DNA from: Candidatus Amunia macphersoniae
Lineage (GTDB): Bacteria > Chloroflexota > Dormibacteria > Aeolococcales > Aeolococcaceae
DNA: 42,195 bases
Reading direction: 5' to 3'
Assembly (NCBI GenBank): GCA_016464795.1
Contig: JAEKNN010000022.1
Coordinates: forward strand, 1 to 42,195
Shown one piece after another: positions 24,684 through 31,978 of this stretch. The notes beneath the pieces are model-generated. The model was not told the origin of the DNA. It worked only from the letters and a program-made list of their open reading frames with translations, and searched no databases. Numbering within the stretch: the stretch's first letter is position 1; every line of letters begins with the position of its first letter. The position numbers were made by a program, and so were the translations under genes.

Positions 24684-25037
24684 CGGAGTGCCTCCCTGGT
24701 GGTCTGACGGCGCACTGAGGACGCCACTCTCACCGTCTGGAGCGGACATCCAGAGGACAACCGATGTCCGCGTCCTGTCCACCGCCCTGCACCAGGCTCA
24801 CGGAGTGACCGAGCTGATCGTCAGGGAGCTGCGGCTGCGCCGGTTTCCGGCTGCCGCGCCCGCCGCCGCGGAACCGCGACCGCAGGACGGTTCACTGCGG
24901 AAGACCGCCCCAGCGCCCTCACCCGCCGAGCCGGCGGCAGCGCGCCTGGCGGTGCGGCACTCGCGCCGCCGAGACCGCCCTGACCGCGAGCTCTGACCCG
25001 ACATTCGTCCGCGAGCCGTCCGCCCTCGCTGGATAGC
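24684..25037. other. 354-base divergent control region of the T4SS-like locus
   Basis: The region contains the GGACA/TGTCC array at 24742-24780. A weak open frame from GTG 24805 to 24996 would encode a 63-residue Arg/Pro/Ala-rich peptide (starts MTELIVRELRLRR); I see no family and give it little weight. No convincing -35/-10 pair was found for either side. Confidence 0.5.
24742..24780. promoter_or_regulatory. symmetric operator-like array
   Basis: GGACA occurs at 24744-24748 and 24755-24759 and its complement TGTCC at 24765-24769 and 24776-24780. The four half-sites are mirror-symmetric about base 24762, with an 11-bp step on each side (one DNA turn). An overlapping perfect 9-bp inverted repeat, GCGGACATC (24742-24750) with GATGTCCGC (24763-24771), adds a second dyad. 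The arrangement fits co-operative binding of two dimers of a regulator between two divergent genes. Confidence 0.6.
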
Positions 25038-26714
25038 GTGCGTCGCACTGACGCCATCGTCATGCAAGGGGCGACCGTGCTGATCTTCACGCTGCCGGTG
25101 ACCGTCAACCTCCACGCGCTGCTCAGCGCCTGCGGTCCTTTCGGCGTGGTGCCCGACGGCATGTGCAGCTTCTTCACCGGCGCCGGCGAGTGGTTCAGCC
25201 AGTCCCTCGAGCTCATCCAGAACCCCTTCAAGTGGCTGTATCACCACACCTTCGGGGCCCCGATCCCCCAGCACCCCGGAGACCCGGGCTGGGAGGCGTG
25301 CCAGGCGGACTGGGCCCAGGCCGCCTGTCCGAAGCTCATCGATCAGCTGAAGCCGGAGAACCTGCCGCTGACCGACAGCTGGCCACGGTTGTACAGCTCG
25401 CTGTCGGTGTCGGGGGTGGTGATCGCGGCCACCTGCTGCGTGGTCAGGGTGGTTCGAGCGCTCTTCGACGAGCACGTCACCGGTGCACACCTGGTGATCG
25501 ACAACGTGGTCCGAATGGTCGTCGCCACCGGTGTGCTGATCGCGCCGACGCCCGACCACTCGCTGCTGCTCACCGCGCTCCAGCTTAGCGCGGCCGCCTC
25601 TGGCCGCATCGCCGAGGCGGGCGGCGGCACCGTGTCTGCCGCTTTCACCGCCAACCTCGACCTCGGCAAGGTTGTCGGCAACATCGCCACCACCGGCTTT
25701 GGCCTCGCGGGCATCGGCGACTTCCTGGTGGCGATCCCCATCCTGCTGGTGGCTTTCGCCTTCCTCTACATTCTCGCGCTCTACCTGCTGCGCATCATCC
25801 AGCTGGTCTTCGCGGTGGCCACGGCACCGCTCTTCGTCGCCCTGGCCGTCTACGACCCGCGCAACCGATTCCTGCACTGGTGGCTCGACCTCTTCGCCTC
25901 GGCGATGCTGTTGCCGATCGTGCTGGCCATCTGCGGGTCACTGACTGCGGGTGTGGCCCTGTACTTTCTCGGCGGCAACCAGGGCGTGCTCGCTCCCGGG
26001 GGCGCCCCCGAGGGCGTGGTGCGCACGCTGCTCGCCTGCTTCACTGTGCTCGGCGGAGTCTGGATGACTGGCAAAGCTGTGCACGGGCTGGCCTGGCGAG
26101 GGTTCAGCCACGGTGGCATCACCGGGGCGGCAACCGCTGTGTCGACGGCGGTGATGGCCCTTCCGAACGCGGCCGGCGACGTGTCCTCGCTGATGCGAGG
26201 GGGTCGCGGATCAGGTGCCGGTGGGCTGATGGGCGCGATCAGCCGTTCGGGACCGCGCCGCGGCGCCGGCATTCCAGGGCCGTCCCGGCCCACCGAGACG
26301 GGCCTGGTGGTGGCCGCGGCCGCAGCCGGTCAAGCAGGCGCCATGTCCGGAGAGAGCCCCGAGGTCGATGCGGCCATGGAAGCCGCCGGCACCGTCGACT
26401 TCAGCAGGCATGGAGTTGCCGGCACGGTTATCGATCAGCCCGCCATGCGAGTCGCGTTCAACCGGGCGATCGGAGGTGCGGTCGGACGGTTCGCGGCCAG
26501 CGAGGTCGGCCGCCAGGTCGTCGCCGACGCCACCAGCCACCTCGACGCCGACAACCCCACAGCCGCAGCCAGGGTGTCCGAGTACACCCGGGTGCTGGCG
26601 TCGGACACAGGGCTGGGCGGCGCCGTTTCCAGCGCAGCTCTGGCCAGCCTGCTGCACAACCAACCGCCCGACCTCGGCCCCATCCTGCGCAGTCGCTCCA
26701 GGGTCGGCGCGTGA
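25038..26714 (+). CDS. VirB6/TrbL-like polytopic membrane protein
   Basis: This 558-residue protein has an N-terminal hydrophobic segment (ATVLIFTLPVTVNLHALL), a Cys-containing extracellular loop (CGPFGVVPDGMC, then CQADWAQAACP), and a cluster of TM helices at about 120-360. These include LVAIPILLVAFAFLYILALYL and the amphipathic block RFLHWWLDLFASAMLLPIVL. A soluble Gly/Ala-rich C-terminal tail of about 180 residues follows. This is the design of VirB6/TrbL-type inner-membrane channel components of type IV secretion. The GTG at 25038 is used; an internal ATG at 25062 is possible. It overlaps the VirB4-like gene by four bases (GTGA). Identification rests on topology and on its coupled neighbour. 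Confidence 0.7.
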   Translation: MRRTDAIVMQGATVLIFTLPVTVNLHALLSACGPFGVVPDGMCSFFTGAGEWFSQSLELIQNPFKWLYHHTFGAPIPQHPGDPGWEACQADWAQAACPKLIDQLKPENLPLTDSWPRLYSSLSVSGVVIAATCCVVRVVRALFDEHVTGAHLVIDNVVRMVVATGVLIAPTPDHSLLLTALQLSAAASGRIAEAGGGTVSAAFTANLDLGKVVGNIATTGFGLAGIGDFLVAIPILLVAFAFLYILALYLLRIIQLVFAVATAPLFVALAVYDPRNRFLHWWLDLFASAMLLPIVLAICGSLTAGVALYFLGGNQGVLAPGGAPEGVVRTLLACFTVLGGVWMTGKAVHGLAWRGFSHGGITGAATAVSTAVMALPNAAGDVSSLMRGGRGSGAGGLMGAISRSGPRRGAGIPGPSRPTETGLVVAAAAAGQAGAMSGESPEVDAAMEAAGTVDFSRHGVAGTVIDQPAMRVAFNRAIGGAVGRFAASEVGRQVVADATSHLDADNPTAAARVSEYTRVLASDTGLGGAVSSAALASLLHNQPPDLGPILRSRSRVGA

Positions 26715-29350
26715 GCGCCGAGCGGAGGGCGATCCGGGTTCCGCTGGCGGTGGACGCCCAGTTTCGCCTGGCTGTCGGCCCGATGCTGCTGCCGGTGCGC
26801 TCCCTGGTGCTGGCCGCCGCCGTCAGCCCAGTGGCGTACGTGCTGCTTGCCGTCGGGCTCCCGGGAATGTGGGGCGCGGCCTCGGCGGGCTTCCTGCTCG
26901 CCGTCGCCGCGTCCTTCGGCCTGCCGGAGCGCGAGGGGGTATGGCTGGGAACCCACCTGCTGTACGGCCACGCTTGGCGAGTCCTGCCGTCGACTGTGGT
27001 CCGTGGTCGTCAAGCTCGGGCTCGGGTGCGTGCCGTTGGCGATTCGGTGCACCTCGGGTCCGAGCGTCCGCCGGCGGCCTGGCCGCGCCTGGCGCCGCGA
27101 CGATTCCGGCTGTTCACAACGGTGCCGGCGACCTCGACGGAGGCGGCGGGGCTGCTCCATCTCGAACCCGGCGGCGACCGAGCGGTCCTGGTGCTCGAGG
27201 GCCCCGCGGTCAGCCTCTCCAGCGACAGCTATCTGGAATGGTGCCAGGCGGTCCTGAGGTGGACCGCGTCGCTGGAATGCCCGGTTCAGTTCATCACTCT
27301 GATGACCCACCACGACGCCGACCGTGTCGGGGAGGCCTTCGACCGCCGCGTCGCGGGCTGGCCCAGGACCCCCCTGTACGAGCTCGAACGCGCCCTGGCG
27401 AGCAGGCTCGCCGAGACCACGCTCGGCCTCTGCCACTACGTGGTGCTGGCGCCGGGTAGCGCCGGCGACGACGGAGTTCCGCATCGCGCCACGCCCTGGC
27501 GCGCCGGCAGCGCTCGAAACACCACCCACGCGCAGGCGGCGCGGGCCCTGGATTCAGCGCTGCGGATGGCGACGAGCTTTGCGGTCGAGGCGAGGGATGC
27601 CGACCGCGACGACATCGCAGCGCTGCTGGCGCACACCGCGCTGGGCGCGTCGCGCGCCATCGCTGGGCCCGAGGTCCTGCACATCGGCGATCGTCACCAC
27701 GTGGTGCTGACCACCACCCAGCTGCCTGCGGTCATCGAGGTCGGGTCGGTGGTCGACGCCATGACCCGAGCCCACGCCTTCGGCGTCGCCAGCCTGCACA
27801 TCCTGCCGGTGAGCCAAGCGGTGGCGCAGAGACATCTGCACCGACGGTCCTCGATGCTGAACTACGTGCAGAGACGCGGCGCTGACAGCGTCGAGGCGCA
27901 GGTCGCCCTGCAGGAGACCACCGACGTGGTCGCGGCTCTCGCACAACGCGACCTCGCGCCCTGCCGAATCGCGCTCACCATCTCGGTGGCACACAGCGAG
28001 CGGCGTGGCGCCGTCGAGGCTGCTGAGCGCCTCGGCGCAGTTCTCGCCTCCCACGGGTTCCGCACCACCGCGGTGGGAGGGCCGGGTCTACTGCCTGCGC
28101 TGGCGCTCTCACCGGGCTGTTCCCCGCTGGCACGCAGCCTGGTGCTGACCTCCGACTCGGTGGCGGCGAGGATGCTCCCGTGCCTGGGCACGCCGTTCTC
28201 AGACGTCTCAGCGCCGCTGTTCGGTGTCAACGCGCTCAACGCAACGCCTGCCTACTTCTCCATCTGGAGCCAGCCCAATCACAACCTGGTGGTGGTGGGC
28301 AGCTCGGGGGCGGGCAAGTCGGTGGCCGCCAAGACGATGTTGATACGCCACGTCATGGAGGGCGTGGCGGCGGTGGTCATTGATCCGGACTCGGAGTACG
28401 GGTCGCTCATGAAGGCGGTCGGCGGACGGTACCTCGAGCTCGGCGCGGAGGCGCTCAACCCGCTCGGGGTGGCGTCGGGGACGTCGCCCGACACCGCTGC
28501 CGGGCTGGTGCTGCCGATCCTCTCGGTGATGGCCGGAGATGAGCGCGGAGTTCGGGATGGACGACCGATCCGCCGCCTCCCCGACGAGGATCAGGGCTGG
28601 CTGCACGGCGAGCTGACCGATTTCTTCGCCTCACGGGCGTGTGCCGGCATGTCGGCCGCCCTGATGCACGACGCTGTCGACCACCTCGCCGGCACGGCGA
28701 TGAACCGAGCGTTGACCGACCGCGAGCGTGAGCGCTGCCGGATCATCACAGCACGGCTCCGCCGCTTCACCCAGGGAATGCGCGCGTCGGTGTTCGACAG
28801 GCCATCGACGTTCTCGGTCGATGACGGGCCGATCGCCATCGGCCTCAAGTCGTTCGCGATGAACTACGGCGCCGACCTCACACCTGCGCTCGCCGTCCTG
28901 CTGACCGCGATCCTGGCCGCGCTGGAACGACGACGCATGCGCATGATCGTCGTCGTCGATGAGGCACATCGGATCACCTGTGATCCCGACGCCGGCGAGG
29001 TGCTCGGCCAGTTGGTGCGCCAGGCACGCAAGCACGGCGCGGGGGTGTGGATGCTCTCGCAGCGTGTCGAGGATTTCGTGCGCACCGACCTGGGACGCAC
29101 GCTCGCCGCGACCTCGTCGTCGAAATTGATCCTCGGCACCGAAGAGGCCGTGCTCGACGACGTCCGCGAAGTCTTCAAGCTCCGCGACGAGGAGGTTGCC
29201 TCCATCTGTCCATCGACGCCGGGGCGAGGGGTGCTGCTCGCCGGTGCGCAGCGGACAGTTGTCGACGTCGTCCCCGGCCCGGCCATCATGGTGCTCGCCG
29301 ACACGCGCTCCTCATCGATGGCCGCACTCGCACCCCGCGCCGCCAGCTGA
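26711..29350 (+). CDS. VirB4-type T4SS ATPase with N-terminal TM (VirB3/PrgI-like) segment
   Basis: This 879-residue protein has two membrane helices at about 30-70 (SLVLAAAVSPVAYVLLAVGL and ASAGFLLAVAASFGL), an extended middle region, and a C-terminal HerA/VirB4 ATPase domain. Walker A is GSSGAGKS with K536, Walker B is MIVVVDEAH with D750/E751, and a QARKHG-x-GVWMLSQRVEDF segment follows, typical of VirB4/TraC. Family ATPases energise pilus assembly and substrate transfer at the inner membrane. The N-terminal short membrane hairpin matches what is seen where VirB3 or PrgI is fused to VirB4. It overlaps its neighbours on both sides and is thus translationally coupled with the VirB6-like and M23 genes. 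Confidence 0.85.
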   Translation: MSAERRAIRVPLAVDAQFRLAVGPMLLPVRSLVLAAAVSPVAYVLLAVGLPGMWGAASAGFLLAVAASFGLPEREGVWLGTHLLYGHAWRVLPSTVVRGRQARARVRAVGDSVHLGSERPPAAWPRLAPRRFRLFTTVPATSTEAAGLLHLEPGGDRAVLVLEGPAVSLSSDSYLEWCQAVLRWTASLECPVQFITLMTHHDADRVGEAFDRRVAGWPRTPLYELERALASRLAETTLGLCHYVVLAPGSAGDDGVPHRATPWRAGSARNTTHAQAARALDSALRMATSFAVEARDADRDDIAALLAHTALGASRAIAGPEVLHIGDRHHVVLTTTQLPAVIEVGSVVDAMTRAHAFGVASLHILPVSQAVAQRHLHRRSSMLNYVQRRGADSVEAQVALQETTDVVAALAQRDLAPCRIALTISVAHSERRGAVEAAERLGAVLASHGFRTTAVGGPGLLPALALSPGCSPLARSLVLTSDSVAARMLPCLGTPFSDVSAPLFGVNALNATPAYFSIWSQPNHNLVVVGSSGAGKSVAAKTMLIRHVMEGVAAVVIDPDSEYGSLMKAVGGRYLELGAEALNPLGVASGTSPDTAAGLVLPILSVMAGDERGVRDGRPIRRLPDEDQGWLHGELTDFFASRACAGMSAALMHDAVDHLAGTAMNRALTDRERERCRIITARLRRFTQGMRASVFDRPSTFSVDDGPIAIGLKSFAMNYGADLTPALAVLLTAILAALERRRMRMIVVVDEAHRITCDPDAGEVLGQLVRQARKHGAGVWMLSQRVEDFVRTDLGRTLAATSSSKLILGTEEAVLDDVREVFKLRDEEVASICPSTPGRGVLLAGAQRTVVDVVPGPAIMVLADTRSSSMAALAPRAAS

Positions 29351-30072
29351 TGGCGGCCCCCGCCGTCGCCGCCCGACTCCTGGCGGTGGGGGGCGTCCGC
29401 AAGTGGCTGGGCTGCGGTTGTGTCGCGCTGGTGGCCATCGTCGCGCTGCCCACATTCATGCTCATGTCTGTGATGAGCGGGGTGCTCTCGGGCATCACCG
29501 GCGGCGCGGCGGGCGGCAACCAGGTCGACCAGTTCGCCGCGGGCAGCGCGGCCGTCGTGGTCGGCACCGCGCAGCCGATCGAGCGTGGCCGGTTCACGGT
29601 GAGCCAGGGGTTCGGCTGCACCACGCTGCGCTCCGAGCCGGTGGCCCCGCGGCCTTACCAGTGCCCGCCCGACGCTGCCCATTCTTCAGCCGTGCGTTTT
29701 CACACAGGCATCGACCTGGCTGCCGCACACGGCGTTCCGGTGTTCTCGGTCGCCCCCGGGGTCATCCGGGTCGTCCGCTCGGGGACGGGGTTCGGGCTGC
29801 ACATCCTGCTGGCACCGGCGGTTGCGGCGCCGGCGACCACGTCTGTCACCTATCTCTACGGTCATCTCAGCGACACCTACGTGCCCGACGGCACCATGGT
29901 TGCCGCCGGCCAGGTGATCGGCTTCGTCGGCAGCTCGGGCAACAGCACCGGGCCACACCTGCATTTCGAGGTGGATGTGGGCGGTGTCCCGGTCAACCCG
30001 TGCTCGGTGTTTCCCAACGGCTATCTGACGCCGTCCGGTGTGGCGGCGACCGGGTGCGTGGCCTGGGCGTAG
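29350..30072 (+). CDS. membrane-anchored M23 metallopeptidase of the T4SS-like locus
   Basis: This 240-residue protein has an N-terminal TM anchor (about 22-50, CVALVAIVALPTFMLMSVM) and a C-terminal LytM/M23 domain (about 75-240). Zinc ligands are H118 and D122 in FHTGIDLA and H205 in HLHFEV, with H203 as the catalytic histidine. M23 enzymes cleave peptidoglycan cross-bridges. In T4SS loci of Gram-positives a cell-wall hydrolase takes the place of VirB1. The ATG overlaps the VirB4 stop by one base (TGATG). It has extra cysteines (FGCTTL, YQCPPD, NPCSVF, TGCVAW) that may form disulfides outside the cell. Confidence 0.9.
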   Translation: MAAPAVAARLLAVGGVRKWLGCGCVALVAIVALPTFMLMSVMSGVLSGITGGAAGGNQVDQFAAGSAAVVVGTAQPIERGRFTVSQGFGCTTLRSEPVAPRPYQCPPDAAHSSAVRFHTGIDLAAAHGVPVFSVAPGVIRVVRSGTGFGLHILLAPAVAAPATTSVTYLYGHLSDTYVPDGTMVAAGQVIGFVGSSGNSTGPHLHFEVDVGGVPVNPCSVFPNGYLTPSGVAATGCVAWA

Positions 30073-30120
30073 GGGCACTTCACCAGCGCCGTTCATGGCC
30101 CCTGGGATCATTGTCGAAAG

Positions 30121-30264
30121 GCGCAACCAACCGCTGGCGACGCCGCGGACGAGGTCCGCGAACTGATGCACGAGGCCATCCCGCTCCACATCGACAGCCT
30201 GTACACCCACGGCGAGCCGGTGCCACCGCCCCACACCCAGGTGGAGTACGTCGAAGCCGTCTGA
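30121..30264 (+). pseudogene. HicB antitoxin remnant (C-terminal part)
   Basis: In this frame 47 codons read GDAADEVRELMHEAIPL, then HIDSLYTHGEPVPPP and VEYVEAV before TGA. This is the ending of HicB-type antitoxins (G-D-T-x-E-E-A-x-x-x-x-R-E-A-I, then GEPVPxP). The N-terminal beta strands that should precede it are absent, no start codon is in frame, and the region upstream belongs to the M23 gene's 3' flank. No HicA toxin is visible. It is probably a leftover of a lost toxin-antitoxin locus. Confidence 0.6.
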
Positions 30265-30606
30265 ACTCACCCTGTATTTTGGGACCACGTTGTTACCCGG
30301 CGCGTGGTCGCGGCGAGAGCGCGCGACGCCCTTTCCGCCTTACGGCTGACGCCACGGGCGGGGGGCGTTGCGAAAACGGCCGACTTGGCCCGCGCCCAGG
30401 AGCTGACAGAGGGGCGCGCCAAGGGCGCGCGACGTGCGGCGATGCCGAAGCCGACGTGGCAGCCGCCACCGTCGCGGACGGAGCTGGAAGCGATGTCCGA
30501 CGAGGAGCTCCTCGCATTGGCTCCCCGGCGTCCGACCCGCTCCCCGAGGACTGGATGTGCCGCCGATGGCCGAAGGGCGAGCAACCCGGGGTTTACCATG
30601 AGTGAC
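30265..30606 (+). other. gap with possibly decayed small gene
   Basis: From ATG 30442 a short frame begins PKPTWQPPPSRTELEAMSDE and ends ELLALAP. Around 30520 the protein-like reading switches frame to PLPEDWMCRRWPKGEQPGV with a stop at 30603-30605. This looks like one small gene broken by a frameshift, but I do not recognise it. The first frame also stays open into the DUF433 gene; a 98-residue extension of that antitoxin is less likely. Confidence 0.35.
30594..30599 (+). promoter_or_regulatory. -10 box for leaderless antitoxin gene
   Basis: TACCAT ends seven bases before ATG 30607. A nearer ATG at 30598 overlaps the box itself. Confidence 0.45.
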
Positions 30607-30846
30607 ATGGCAACGGCATGGCGTGAGCAGGTGACCAGCAACCCGGCGGTGATGCACGGGCAAGCCTGCATCAAGGGCACCCGCATCCCGGTGAGCGTCG
30701 TCCTCGGTTGCCTGGCCGACGGGATGACCGCCGAAGAGATCCTGGCGGACTACCCCACGCTGAGCCTGGAAGCCATCAGCGCCGCGCTCGGATATGGCGC
30801 TGCCCTGGCCACCGAGGAGCTGCTGCCGCTCCCGGACGAGGGGTGA
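30607..30846 (+). CDS. DUF433 family antitoxin (VapB45-like)
   Basis: This 79-residue protein is a DUF433 domain: NPAVMHGQACIKGTRIPV is the family's opening strand and turn, followed by VVLGCLADGMTAEEILADYP and the recognition helix region LSLEAISAALGYG. DUF433 proteins have a winged-helix-like fold and act as antitoxins for DUF5615/PIN-like toxins, as in M. tuberculosis VapBC45. The ATG at 30607 fits a leaderless start; 30598 would add three residues. Its stop overlaps the toxin start (GTGA), the usual antitoxin-first order. It lies among gene remnants, consistent with mobile accessory DNA. Confidence 0.85.
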   Translation: MATAWREQVTSNPAVMHGQACIKGTRIPVSVVLGCLADGMTAEEILADYPTLSLEAISAALGYGAALATEELLPLPDEG

Positions 30847-31202
30847 GGGTCAAGCTCGACGAGAACCTGGGCCAGCGGCTGAGACGGTTGCTGACCGAGC
30901 AGGGCCATGACGTGGACACCGTAGTGGACGAGGGGCTGGGCGGCGCCGATGACGATGTCGTGGCCGCCGCGGCGACGAGCGAGGAGCGGATGCTCCTGAC
31001 GCTCGACCTGGACTTCGCCGACATCGCCCGGTTCGCTCCGGGCAGCCATCCGGGCATGGTGGTGATCCGCGTGCCGGCGCTTCGGCCATCGCTGGTGACG
31101 GTCGCTCTGACCGGGCTGCTGGCGCGCCACCGGCTTGAGGAGCTGGCGGGCTGCACGGTGATCGCCCAGCTCGGGACAGTCCGCATCCGACGCCCATCCT
31201 GA
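30843..31202 (+). CDS. DUF5615 PIN-like toxin
   Basis: This 119-residue protein begins with VKLDENLGQRLRRLL and continues QGHDVDTV; the acidic catalytic cluster includes KLDEN (Asp and Glu) and TLDLDFAD (Asp pair). This is the DUF5615 (Mut7-C-like PIN) fold of toxin RNases. It is read from a GTG overlapping the antitoxin stop. In such pairs the antitoxin masks the RNase until it is degraded. The catalytic acids are intact, so the toxin could be active, which is inferred. A diverged AAAACGGCCGA sequence occurs on both sides of the module (30373 and 31223). Confidence 0.85.
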   Translation: MRVKLDENLGQRLRRLLTEQGHDVDTVVDEGLGGADDDVVAAAATSEERMLLTLDLDFADIARFAPGSHPGMVVIRVPALRPSLVTVALTGLLARHRLEELAGCTVIAQLGTVRIRRPS

Positions 31203-31348
31203 GGTTTCGGGCTGACCGTCTGAAAAACGGCCGATTGTGCGGGCCCGTGAGCCTCGGAATGACCGCACGATGACCTGGGAGACCGTGGCGTTTAAGCCTG
31301 CTGACGGCATGCCCGATGGACTGGCGTCCCCGACAATGGTCTCAATGA

Positions 31349-31522
31349 ATCGGCCTCTATCATTTCACCACGCCACCCGGCGAGGGGTTCCACAAGGCCT
31401 TTACTACTGGCTGCCTTCTTGCCGGTTTGGTCGCTCTGCATGGGACGGGTGTGCGCGAGGCCGTGGAGATTGGTTACTTGTGCGCAGTGGAATTCGACAT
31501 CTTGGATTGGACGCATAAGTGA
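31349..31522 (+). pseudogene. headless reading frame, protein-like, unrecognised
   Basis: Between TGA 31346-31348 and TGA 31520-31522 one frame reads IGLYHFTTPPGEGFHKAF, TTGCLLAGLVALHG and TGVREAVEIGYLCAVEFDIL. It has protein-like composition but no ATG/GTG near its beginning. Its stop overlaps the GTG of the following small membrane protein (GTGA), the coupling style used throughout this genome, so this frame rather than the overlapping 93-codon one is likely the real gene end. The upstream part may lie in the frame VAFKPADGMPDGLASPTMV (before 31345), joined by a +1 frameshift. I do not know the family. Confidence 0.4.
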
Positions 31523-31722
31523 TCGGGCTGCGTGTCTTGATCTCGATGTACTTCGTTGTAGCTCTCGTTGCGCTCTGTGTCTTTGTATGGATCATCGTCC
31601 CGTCGAGTGCGCCTAGGCCCATCATCGTAGTTGCCGTTGCCTGCGTTTTCTCCCTCCGAATTTGCCTGCAATACCTACGGCGCAGATCATTGCGACTGCG
31701 CGTCAAGGAGCGACCGTTTTGA
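31519..31722 (+). CDS. small two-TM membrane protein, unknown
   Basis: This 67-residue protein has two hydrophobic helices (LISMYFVVALVALCVFVWIIV and PIIVVAVACVFSLRICL) joined by a short PSSAPR turn and ends with a basic tail (RRRSLRLRVKERPF), giving both ends on the cytoplasmic side. The GTG start overlaps the stop of the headless frame before it. The base composition is lower in GC than the genome. I do not recognise a family; small membrane proteins beside decayed genes are often part of acquired toxin or immunity modules, but there is no direct evidence here. Confidence 0.5.
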   Translation: MIGLRVLISMYFVVALVALCVFVWIIVPSSAPRPIIVVAVACVFSLRICLQYLRRRSLRLRVKERPF

Positions 31723-31863
31723 TAGCGAGTCCGGCTCGTGTTCCTACGCGCTCGCACTGCGACCCCGCCGCCGGTCACTGGGAACAGCTGAGCAGCTTGC
31801 TAGGCTCGCAGCAAGCTGATGCAGGATCGCACACGTTTGTGCGACTGCGATGGCCATCGGCTA

Positions 31864-31879
31864 CGTCCACGCGTGGACG
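31864..31879. promoter_or_regulatory. 16-base perfect palindrome
   Basis: CGTCCACGCGTGGACG is self-complementary and lies 99 bases before the AMP-ligase gene. It could be an operator; no regulator is identified. Confidence 0.4.
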
Positions 31880-31978
31880 GACAAACCCGGGGTATTGGCG
31901 ACGACGTCGCGGGATCGACGTCCAGAGGACCTTGCGGGGACAGTTTAAGAGGTCCTAGACGCGCAGGGTGGCGTTGGG

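Larger units (their letters stand above)
31203..31978. other. 776-base lower-GC accessory stretch
   Basis: Three 60-base lines I counted (31501, 31561, 31621) have 48, 60 and 52% GC against about 70% in ordinary coding lines. The stretch holds a headless reading frame, a small membrane-protein gene (both listed), a perfect hairpin CAGCTTGCT/AGCAAGCTG (31793-31818) and a 16-base palindrome at 31864-31879. Bases 31723-31978 hold no gene I can support. It looks like acquired, partly decayed DNA between the toxin-antitoxin pair and the AMP-ligase gene. Confidence 0.6.

Noticed and set aside
30304..30606. 98-residue N-terminal extension of the DUF433 antitoxin
   Set aside because: Composition is not antitoxin-like, the family domain starts after 30607, and a leaderless -10 box sits at that start.
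31237..31518. 93-codon open frame before the small membrane protein
   Set aside because: The alternative frame ending in a GTGA overlap is more protein-like; the first part of this frame may only be the front of a frameshifted gene.
31662..31958. 98-codon open frame in the lower-GC stretch
   Set aside because: Random-looking composition, overlaps the small membrane protein, no start signals.
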